From Flavobacterium potami (GTDB lineage: Bacteria > Bacteroidota > Bacteroidia > Flavobacteriales > Flavobacteriaceae): DNA of 64,000 bases. The notes beneath the pieces were generated by a model. It saw only the letters and a list, made by a program, of their open reading frames with translations, searched no databases and had not been told where the DNA came from. Of the stretch, positions 8,825-15,661 are shown in pieces (the first letter of the stretch is position 1; every line of letters starts with the position of its first letter). The position numbers and the translations under genes are program-made. The stretch covers positions 124,001 to 188,000 of the forward strand of contig NZ_JAINUY010000004.1 of the NCBI RefSeq assembly GCF_020026915.1. Direction: 5' to 3'.

Positions 8825-9949
8825 ATGAAAAAAATTGTAATGACTCTTGCACTTGCCCTGGCTTTAACAGGAGTACATGCGCAAACAGAAAGTAACAACG
8901 GATTTAATAAATGGTCTATAGAATTAGCTGGTGGGCTTAACAAACCTCAACGCCCATTCTCAGAGAATTATTTTACTTCTACGCCAAGCCCGTTTGTAGC
9001 TGATTTAGGAGTTCGATATATGTTTAACAACAAATTTGGTTTAAAAGTTGACTTTGGCTACAACAGTTTTACTGCAAAATCTAGCTCTCTTGATTTTGAT
9101 TCAAAATATTATAGAGTAGATTTACAGGCTGTTGCCAATTTAGGTCGAATCATGAATTTTGAAACTTGGACTAATACTTTTGGTTTATTAGGTCATGCTG
9201 GTTTTGGCTATGGTCAGTTAAGAAATGACAATTTTAAAGGAGCTGATGAAGTGGGGAACTTTATTGCTGGTGTAACTGGACAAATCAGATTATCAAACAG
9301 AATTGCTTTAACTGGAGATTTCTCTACTATTTTAAACGCATCGCAAGATCGTACTTTTGACGGAGCATATGTTGCAGATAACAGAGGTTTTTCTGGGTTG
9401 ATTTTTAACGGAACTGTTGGTTTAAATATTTACTTAGGTAAAAACACAAAACATGCTGACTGGACGGTAATTTCAAATGACAACGTTGATCTATCTCCTT
9501 TAGAGAATAAAATTGCAGAGCTTGAAAATAAAATCAAAAATATCCCTGCGCCAAAAGAAACAATTATTGAAAAACAAATTGCTCAGCCAGTTGATAATGA
9601 TTTGATCAAAAAAATGATCAATGACAAATATTACAGCGTGTATTTCGATTTCAACAAAACAACTCCAATCGAAAACTCAACTGCTGCTATCGATGTTGTT
9701 TTAAATTATTTAAGAAAAAATCCATCTGCATCACTTGATCTTGTGGGTTATGCTGATCAGGTTGGAAGTGCACAATACAATGAAAAATTATCAAATACTA
9801 GAGCAAACAACGTAAAAACGATTTTCGAAAAGGCAGGAATTGCTTCTTCTCGTTTAAATGTTATTGCAAATGGAGCAGATACATCAATTCAAAAAGATTC
9901 TGATGAAGCTAGAAGATTAGCCAGAAGAGTTACTTTCATCGTAAAATAA
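8825..9949 (+). CDS. OmpA-family outer membrane protein
   Basis: Signal peptide at residues 1-20 ending VHAQ. Residues about 25-205 form an eight-stranded-like beta-barrel with Gly/aromatic alternation (NKFGLKVDFGYNSF, LLGHAGFGYGQL). A short coiled linker (PLENKIAELENKIKNIP) follows. The OmpA C-terminal peptidoglycan-binding domain covers about 265-374 (VYFDFNKTTPIEN, LVGYADQVGSAQYNEKLSNT, ARRLARRVTFIV), with the Asp and Arg used for diaminopimelate binding in the family. It anchors the outer membrane to the wall. It stands alone between two paralogous secreted-protein genes and has its own terminator. Confidence 0.93.
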   Translation: MKKIVMTLALALALTGVHAQTESNNGFNKWSIELAGGLNKPQRPFSENYFTSTPSPFVADLGVRYMFNNKFGLKVDFGYNSFTAKSSSLDFDSKYYRVDLQAVANLGRIMNFETWTNTFGLLGHAGFGYGQLRNDNFKGADEVGNFIAGVTGQIRLSNRIALTGDFSTILNASQDRTFDGAYVADNRGFSGLIFNGTVGLNIYLGKNTKHADWTVISNDNVDLSPLENKIAELENKIKNIPAPKETIIEKQIAQPVDNDLIKKMINDKYYSVYFDFNKTTPIENSTAAIDVVLNYLRKNPSASLDLVGYADQVGSAQYNEKLSNTRANNVKTIFEKAGIASSRLNVIANGADTSIQKDSDEARRLARRVTFIVK

Positions 9950-9970
9950 TTCTCTTATTAATTGTTTTTC

Positions 9971-10006
9971 AAAAGTCCTTAAGAAAGTTTCTTAAGGACT
10001 TTTTTA
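9971..10006 (+). terminator. Intrinsic terminator of the OmpA-family gene
   Basis: Perfect arms AAGTCCTTAAGAAA and TTTCTTAAGGACTT followed by a T-run, about 22 bases after the stop. Confidence 0.88.
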
Positions 10007-10070
10007 TTGCGTAAATTTAATACAATATAAATGTCTTTACGTTTGGAATAAAATTTGATGCATTATATCT

Positions 10071-11522
10071 ATGAAAAAACTACTACTACTTTCACTTTTG
10101 TTTTCTAAAACAATCCTGTTGAGTCAAACAGTTTTAAATACTTTTCCCCTAAATCTAAATAATTTAGGACAGACTCAAATTTTAAATGTAGAAGATGAAA
10201 AAACGAATGACATCTACGCATTTGCATGGGACAATAAAAACATAACCATTTTGAAATACAATAAATCTGTATTTCTTACCAATCAATTTACTGATTCCAT
10301 AAAGTATGAAAAGGACAGAAATTTACTTGGTTACACCATAAATCAGGAAAACAAACCAATGTTATTCTGGATTTCCAAAAATTCTAAAAATATCTTAATT
10401 AACAAATATGATCTAGATACCAAGACTTCGAAATCCTTAAATTTCAATTTCCCTGGTAATCACGAATACATCATTACCTCTTTCCAACAACACGATGCTT
10501 TTTATATTCTTGCAAAAGAAAAAGACTTCGAACATTTGCTTCTTTACAAATTCAAAGACGGTAATTGCGAAATAAAAATGCTTGATTTTTCAACTTTTGT
10601 TTTTAAAAATGACAGAAACGTAAACTTTTCTTTTAACGCACTGATAAAATACTTTCCCATTACCAAAATGGAATCGGATATTCTTAATCCAATAGACCTT
10701 GCCTCAAAAATAAGCAAGCTTTATGTACTTGACGATAGTATGATTCTGACATTTGACAATAGTTTGATAAAAACACAAGCCTTTGATATTGATATGAAAA
10801 GTGGAATCATTAAGGAAAAAACTTTTAACTTACCTGATTCTCAAAAAGAATCGCGAACATCAAATTCATTTTATAATGATAAAAAACTATTTCAAATGTT
10901 TGCCAGTAAAGAAGAGCTTTTGTTTGAAGTAAAAGATTTTGATTCAGGAAATACAATTAAGAAATATTCAATTTCAAAAAATGATAGTATTCCGTTTAAA
11001 ACTTCTCCTTTCTTTGTTCAAATTGACAATAGAAGGCCTCAACAAATAAATAATACTGCAAAATTTTTAAAACATCTAGACGGACTTCCAGCTGGTATTT
11101 CTGTACTTAAAAACAAAAAAAGCAATTTTATTACTTTTAGCGGCTATGGAGAATATTCAGACTTCTATTATCAACCTGATTCTTTTGGTGATTTCGGAGA
11201 ACGGGTACCTTACTCTATAAGCAAAATGGTTTATTTCGATGCTGTATTTGATGAAAAATTTGATCTTACAAAAGACAAAAAGCAAGAGCCATTTGCAATA
11301 GATAATTTATTCTACTTTTTAAATATCAATAAAAAGATATCATTGTTTACTACATTGAAACTAAAAGATTATTACATTTTAAGTTACTACGACAGTGCTA
11401 CCAAACAATTTATTATGCGAAAATTTACCGATGGTTTTATGATGGAAGACAACGGAAATCCAATTATGAATAAGGCATTATTTTCAAACCCAGCTTCTTT
11501 TGGCAGCATTAAATCGCAATAA
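10071..11522 (+). CDS. Secreted protein of unknown function, paralogue 3 of 3
   Basis: Signal peptide at residues 1-19 (hydrophobic LLLLSLLFSKTILLS, cleaved before QTV). 483 aa, homologous along its whole length to the protein at 7288 and more distantly to the one at 3246. Shared blocks include NLLGYTINQENKPMLFW, ILTFDNSLIKTQAFDI, PFKTSPFFVQIDNRRP and YYDSATKQFIMRKFTDGF. A C-terminal tail of about 25 residues (MMEDNGNPIMNKALFSNPAS) is absent from paralogue 2. No domain recognised; export is certain from the signal, location and role are not. Confidence 0.8.
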   Translation: MKKLLLLSLLFSKTILLSQTVLNTFPLNLNNLGQTQILNVEDEKTNDIYAFAWDNKNITILKYNKSVFLTNQFTDSIKYEKDRNLLGYTINQENKPMLFWISKNSKNILINKYDLDTKTSKSLNFNFPGNHEYIITSFQQHDAFYILAKEKDFEHLLLYKFKDGNCEIKMLDFSTFVFKNDRNVNFSFNALIKYFPITKMESDILNPIDLASKISKLYVLDDSMILTFDNSLIKTQAFDIDMKSGIIKEKTFNLPDSQKESRTSNSFYNDKKLFQMFASKEELLFEVKDFDSGNTIKKYSISKNDSIPFKTSPFFVQIDNRRPQQINNTAKFLKHLDGLPAGISVLKNKKSNFITFSGYGEYSDFYYQPDSFGDFGERVPYSISKMVYFDAVFDEKFDLTKDKKQEPFAIDNLFYFLNINKKISLFTTLKLKDYYILSYYDSATKQFIMRKFTDGFMMEDNGNPIMNKALFSNPASFGSIKSQ

Positions 11523-11597
11523 TTTCATTGCGTTTTTCGTGTTCCCGAAAAAACGGAATGAATAATTTTTATTAATTTTACCAAAAAGACACATATT

Positions 11598-12116
11598 ATG
11601 CTATCAAAAAATATTGAATCGGCTTTAAATAAGCAAATCAGAATAGAAGCAGAATCTTCACAAACTTATCTTTCAATGGCTTGTTGGGCTGAAGTACAAG
11701 GATTAGAAGGAATTGCTCAATTTATGTACACTCAGTCAGACGAAGAGCGTGCGCATATGCTTAAATTGGTAAAATACGTAAATGAACGTGGCGGACACGC
11801 TCAAGTTACAGATCTAAAAGCGCCTAAAACAACGTATTCAACTTTCAAAGAAATGTTCGAGGAGCTTTACAACCATGAACTTTTTGTTTCTCAATCAATT
11901 AACGAATTGGTGCATATTACTTTTGAAGAAAGAGATTATGCAAGTCATAATTTCTTACAATGGTACGTTTCTGAACAAATTGAAGAAGAAGCTACAGCAA
12001 AATCAATCTTAGACAAAATCAATTTGATTGGTGATGACAAAGGTGGACTTTACTTGTTTGACCGTGATATTCAGCAATTAACAGTTACTAGCTCAATTGC
12101 TATTAATCCAAAATAA
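11598..12116 (+). CDS. ftnA: Ferritin (non-heme)
   Basis: Iron-storage protein forming a 24-mer cage in the cytosol; oxidises Fe(II) and stores Fe(III). 172 aa is the usual bacterial length. Ferroxidase ligands fall at the same positions as in E. coli FtnA: Glu17, Glu50 and His53 (from IEAES and DEERAHML). Further acidic ligands follow in ITFEERDYASHNFLQWYVSE and QIEEE. Start ATG 11598 gives the canonical MLSKNIESALNKQI N-terminus. Monocistronic by spacing. Confidence 0.95.
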   Translation: MLSKNIESALNKQIRIEAESSQTYLSMACWAEVQGLEGIAQFMYTQSDEERAHMLKLVKYVNERGGHAQVTDLKAPKTTYSTFKEMFEELYNHELFVSQSINELVHITFEERDYASHNFLQWYVSEQIEEEATAKSILDKINLIGDDKGGLYLFDRDIQQLTVTSSIAINPK

Positions 12117-12163
12117 AAAAAGTTAAAGTTTATTTAGAATATTTAAAAATTACTTTTTTCCTT

Positions 12164-12171
12164 TATATTTG
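12164..12171 (+). promoter_or_regulatory. -7 element upstream of the small Lys/Cys-rich gene
   Basis: TATATTTG matches the TAnnTTTG element exactly, 27 bases before the TTG start; no clear TTTG is seen at -33. Confidence 0.5.
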
Positions 12172-12198
12172 TCTCTGTTTTTATAATACAGAGGAAAA

Positions 12199-12384
12199 TT
12201 GGGCAAGAAAGAAAAAGACAAGGACAAAAAAAAGGATAAAAAAGACAAAAAAAATAAAGTTATCCTTGAGAAGATTAAGAAGATTGAAAACTGCAAATCT
12301 TCTTGCTGTGAGAAATATAAAAAAAGCGAAAAGAAGCGTTGCTCACGTTGTCCTATGTTTGATTTATTCAAAAAAACTGCTTAA
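12199..12384 (+). CDS. Small Lys-rich protein with C-terminal Cys motif
   Basis: A 61-residue protein. The first 25 residues are almost only Lys, Asp and Glu; the C-terminal half has CKSSCCEKYKKSEKKRCSRC followed by PMFDLF, five Cys that could bind zinc or a cluster. I believe similar small proteins occur in other Flavobacteriia but could not check. The likely start is TTG at 12199, since no in-frame ATG exists upstream and GAGG lies four bases before it. A promoter element and a strong terminator bracket the ORF, which supports a real gene. Role unknown; the basic tail suggests nucleic-acid contact (inference). Confidence 0.65.
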   Translation: MGKKEKDKDKKKDKKDKKNKVILEKIKKIENCKSSCCEKYKKSEKKRCSRCPMFDLFKKTA

Positions 12385-12394
12385 CAAAATATAG

Positions 12395-12427
12395 AAAAAC
12401 CCATCAGATTTCTCTGGTGGGTTTTTT
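12395..12427 (+). terminator. Intrinsic terminator of the small Lys/Cys-rich gene
   Basis: Arms AAAACCCATCAGA and TCTGGTGGGTTTT (one mismatch) with a T-run, 11 bases after the stop. Confidence 0.82.
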
Positions 12428-12466
12428 AGTTTTAAATTGCAGTCTCTTTCGATTTTTAAATTCATT

Positions 12467-13162
12467 ATGGAAAACACTATTACAATCCCGAAATCAAGTC
12501 TTGATTTTTTAGTTCAATTAAAAGAAAACAACAACAAACCGTGGTTTGAAGCCAATAAAACACAATATTTAATCGAATTAAACCATATTGAAAACTTTGC
12601 TGGTGCTTTGCTGAAAGAACTTTCCAAAACCGATGTTTTAGAAAACACTTCGGGCAAAAAAAGCGTTTACAGAATTTATCGAGATATTCGTTTTTCTAAA
12701 GACAAAACTCCTTTCAAATATTATTGGGGCGGAAGTTATACTCGTGCAACTGCTGCAAGACGCGGTGGCTATTATTTTCATCTGGAAAAAGGAGGAAACA
12801 GCTTTTTCGCAGGAGCTTTTTGGGGACCAAGCGCTGCGGATTTGAAAAGAATAAGAGCAGAGTTTGCACAGGATCCTGAAACTTTTCAGAAAATACTAAA
12901 TTCAAAAACTTTCAAAAGCAACTTTGGAACTTTACAAGGAGAACAATTGAAAACAAAACCAAAAGGTTTCGAAATGGACCATCCTGCAATTGATTTGCTT
13001 CGTTACAAACAATTTTTGGTTATAAAACGATTTTCGGATGAAGAAGTTTTGAGTGAGAATTTTTTGGAGCTCGCTTTAGATGCCTTTAAAAACATGCGTC
13101 CATTTTTTGATTATATGAGCGAAGTTTTAACCACAGATGTAAATGGAGCATCCATAATTTAA
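12467..13162 (+). CDS. DUF2461 (TIGR02453-type) protein
   Basis: Family of unknown function, about 220-230 aa. Family hallmarks are visible: LDFLVQLKENNNKPWFEANK near the N-terminus, YRIYRDIRFSKDKTPFKYYW in the middle, GGYYFHLEKGGNSFFAGAFW after it, and a hydrophobic C-terminus ending in PFFDYMSEVL. The start is set at ATG 12467 (MENTITIP); the longer frame starts at a TTG and adds ten residues without family similarity. Terminator follows. Biochemical role not known. Confidence 0.85.
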   Translation: MENTITIPKSSLDFLVQLKENNNKPWFEANKTQYLIELNHIENFAGALLKELSKTDVLENTSGKKSVYRIYRDIRFSKDKTPFKYYWGGSYTRATAARRGGYYFHLEKGGNSFFAGAFWGPSAADLKRIRAEFAQDPETFQKILNSKTFKSNFGTLQGEQLKTKPKGFEMDHPAIDLLRYKQFLVIKRFSDEEVLSENFLELALDAFKNMRPFFDYMSEVLTTDVNGASII

Positions 13163-13181
13163 CGTAAGTTATAAAAATAGC

Positions 13182-13214
13182 AAACCCGAAAGGTTTTAAG
13201 ACCTATCGGGTTTT
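13182..13214. terminator. Bidirectional terminator between convergent genes
   Basis: Arms AAACCCGAAAGGT and ACCTATCGGGTTT (one mismatch) with T-richness on both sides, between the DUF2461 gene and the convergent ssb. Confidence 0.75.
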
Positions 13215-13261
13215 ATTAAGTTAGCTTTGTCAAAATTTAAAACTTTGATAAAGCTTTTAAT

Positions 13262-13594
13262 TTATTTGCTTAGAAGTAAAATTTCATTGACAACAACTTC
13301 TGTCACATAACGTTTTTCTCCGTTTTTATCATCGTAACTTCTGTGTGTCAATTTTCCTTCAACTGCAATTTCTTTTCCTTTTACGACATACTTCTCGATA
13401 AGTTCTGCAGTTTTTCCCCAAGCAATAACGCGATGCCATTCTGTTTGTTCTACTTTTTCACCTTTGTCATTCGTGTATTTTTCGTGCGTTGCAATGGTAA
13501 GTTGCGCATTTTTCTTACCATTATCAAAATTCTTGATTTCCGGATCATTCCCTACATTTCCGATTAATTGTACTTTGTTTCTCATTGCGTTCAT
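13262..13594 (-). CDS. ssb: Short single-stranded DNA-binding protein
   Basis: Binds ssDNA through one OB fold. 110 aa from ATG 13594 (or 107 from ATG 13585); the longer frame has an unlikely N-terminus. The OB signature is clear: NKVQLIGNVGNDPEI, NAQLTIATHE, TEWHRVIAWGKTAELIEKYV, KGKEIAVEGKLTHRSYDD. The protein ends at VVVNEILLLSK straight after the last strand. It lacks the flexible linker and acidic DDDIPF-type tip that recruits repair proteins in normal SSB, so it is probably an accessory paralogue, not the replicative SSB. Divergent from the GNAT-nitrilase gene. Confidence 0.9.
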   Translation of the reverse strand: MNAMRNKVQLIGNVGNDPEIKNFDNGKKNAQLTIATHEKYTNDKGEKVEQTEWHRVIAWGKTAELIEKYVVKGKEIAVEGKLTHRSYDDKNGEKRYVTEVVVNEILLLSK

Positions 13595-13723
13595 GGCGTA
13601 TATTATTTTAAGGTTATTATTAAATTGAATTCTTTTCCAAATCCAACAGTGCAAAGATGAAACAACCCAACAAAAACAGTCGGTAACTAACTATTTACTA
13701 TCGAATGTAACTATTTGTAAGCG

Positions 13724-13755
13724 TTTGTAATTGGAAATTGTTTTTTGTATATTTG
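13724..13755 (+). promoter_or_regulatory. Promoter of the GNAT-nitrilase operon
   Basis: TTTG (13724-13727), 20 bases, TATATTTG (13748-13755): an exact match to the Bacteroidota consensus. It implies a leader of only about ten bases before ATG 13772. Confidence 0.7.
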
Positions 13756-13771
13756 AGATAAATCTTACTAT

Positions 13772-15301
13772 ATGCAGGCAAAAATTAATAAAGTCGAATT
13801 ACGAAATTTAGAAATTGAAGACTATAAACAACTGAAAAAATCAATGATTGAATCGTATCCTGAAATGGCCGATTCATATTGGGGTTCTGAAGATATTGAA
13901 AGACTTCTTTCTATATTTCCTGAAGGGCAATTGGTTATTTTGGTGGATGGAATTGTAGTAGGTTCTGCATTATCTCTTATTGTTGATGAAAAACTAGTAG
14001 AAAAAAGACATAATTACCAACAGATTAGTGGAGATTACACTTTCTCTACACATAATGACAACGCAGAAATTTTGTACGGAATTGATGTTTTTATTCACCC
14101 AAACTACAGAGGTTTGCGTTTAGGGCGTCGATTATACGATGCTAGAAAAGAACTGTGTGAGCAATTGAATTTGAAAGCCATTGTATTTGCAGGTAGAATT
14201 CCGAGTTATAGAGAACATGCTAAAAAAATGTCCCCTAAAACCTATATTGAAAAAGTACGAACCAAAGAATTATATGATCCCGTTTTGACTTTCCAGTTGA
14301 GCAACGATTTCCACGTTTTGCGAGTTATCAAAAATTATCTGGAAGGCGATGAAGAATCCAAAGAATTTGCTGTTTTACTGGAATGGAATAATATTTATTA
14401 TGATGATAGTCCAAAACTGATTAATCTAAAGAAAAATGTAATTCGTTTGGGATTAATCCAGTGGCAGATGCGTCCGTTGAATAATGTGGAAGCACTTTTT
14501 GAACAAGCAGAATTTTTTATTGACGCCGTCTCTGGTTACGGATCTGATTTTGCCTTATTTCCCGAATTATTTACGGCACCATTAATGGCCGATTACAATC
14601 ATTTATCTGAAGCAGAGGCAATTCGTGAACTCGCGAGACACACAGATCCAATTAAAAAGCGTTTTCAAGAATTTGCTATTTCATACAATATCAATATTAT
14701 CACGGGAAGTATGCCTTATGTAGAGGGCGGAAATCTTTACAATGTCGGTTTTTTATGCAAACGAGACGGAACTTACGAAATGTATACCAAAATTCATATT
14801 ACACCAAATGAAGTAATTCATTGGGGAATGAAAGGCGGATCAGAATTTAAAACTTTCGATACCGATTGTGGTAAAATCGGAATTTTGATCTGTTATGATG
14901 TCGAGTTTCCGGAACTTTCCAGACTTTTGGCAGACGAAGGAATGAACATTTTATTTGTACCATTTTTAACGGATACACAAAACGGTTACACGCGTGTAAA
15001 ACATTGTTCACAGGCTCGTGCGATCGAAAATGAGTGTTATGTAGCCATAGCAGGTTGCGTTGGAAATCTTCCAAAAGTAAACAATATGGATATCCAATAT
15101 GCGCAATCTTCTGTCTTTACGCCATCCGATTTTGCTTTTCCAAGTAACGGAATCAAAGCGGAAGCTACGCCAAACACAGAAATGACGCTTATTGTTGATG
15201 TTGATCTGAATTTATTGAAGGAGCTTCACGAACATGGAAGTGTAAAAACGCTAAAAGACCGTAGATCTGATCTTTATGAAATTAAAAAATTGAATTCATG
15301 A
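13772..15301 (+). CDS. GNAT acetyltransferase-nitrilase fusion
   Basis: A 509-residue two-domain protein. Residues about 1-195 are a GNAT domain (acetyl-CoA binding loop IHPNYRGLRLGRRLYDAR). Residues about 225-505 are a carbon-nitrogen hydrolase with the full E-K-C triad: Glu in FPELFTAP, Lys in MYTKIHITP and Cys in GILICYDVEFPEL. It should cleave an amide or nitrile and may acetylate a linked amine; substrates cannot be told. The stop overlaps the next start by four bases (ATGA), so translation is coupled. A clean promoter sits just upstream. Confidence 0.9.
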   Translation: MQAKINKVELRNLEIEDYKQLKKSMIESYPEMADSYWGSEDIERLLSIFPEGQLVILVDGIVVGSALSLIVDEKLVEKRHNYQQISGDYTFSTHNDNAEILYGIDVFIHPNYRGLRLGRRLYDARKELCEQLNLKAIVFAGRIPSYREHAKKMSPKTYIEKVRTKELYDPVLTFQLSNDFHVLRVIKNYLEGDEESKEFAVLLEWNNIYYDDSPKLINLKKNVIRLGLIQWQMRPLNNVEALFEQAEFFIDAVSGYGSDFALFPELFTAPLMADYNHLSEAEAIRELARHTDPIKKRFQEFAISYNINIITGSMPYVEGGNLYNVGFLCKRDGTYEMYTKIHITPNEVIHWGMKGGSEFKTFDTDCGKIGILICYDVEFPELSRLLADEGMNILFVPFLTDTQNGYTRVKHCSQARAIENECYVAIAGCVGNLPKVNNMDIQYAQSSVFTPSDFAFPSNGIKAEATPNTEMTLIVDVDLNLLKELHEHGSVKTLKDRRSDLYEIKKLNS

Positions 15302-15645
15302 AAACCTGTCCCGAATGTTCTGCCAAAATTGTTGGCCGTGAAGATAAAAAATTTTGTTCCGATGGCTGTCGCAACGCCTTTAATAACAAAATGAATAAAG
15401 ATAGTACGAATTTCATGCGAAATATAAACAACAAGTTACGCAAAAATTACCGTATTTTGGCAGAGTTAAATGTAGATGGAAAATCTAAAGCTACTCGGGA
15501 CAAAATGTTAAACAAAGGTTTTGATTTTGAGTTCTTTACCAATATATTGCAAACCAAGACAGGAAATACATATTATTTCTTGTACGATCAGGGCTATCGT
15601 TCCTTGGACAATGATTATTTTATGCTTGTTAAAAAAGAAATATAG
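15298..15645 (+). CDS. Small zinc-ribbon protein
   Basis: 115 aa. The N-terminus has CPECSAKIVGREDKKFCSDGC, a four-Cys ribbon of the DUF2116/DUF2256-like kind. A basic stretch (NKMNKDSTNFMRNINNKLRK) follows, and a C-terminal domain with several aromatic residues (GNTYYFLYDQGYRSLDNDYF). Starts inside the last codon of the GNAT-nitrilase gene (ATGA), so the two are made together. Zn binding is inferred from the Cys pattern; function unknown. Confidence 0.8.
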   Translation: MKTCPECSAKIVGREDKKFCSDGCRNAFNNKMNKDSTNFMRNINNKLRKNYRILAELNVDGKSKATRDKMLNKGFDFEFFTNILQTKTGNTYYFLYDQGYRSLDNDYFMLVKKEI

Positions 15646-15661
15646 ATAGTATTTATTCACC

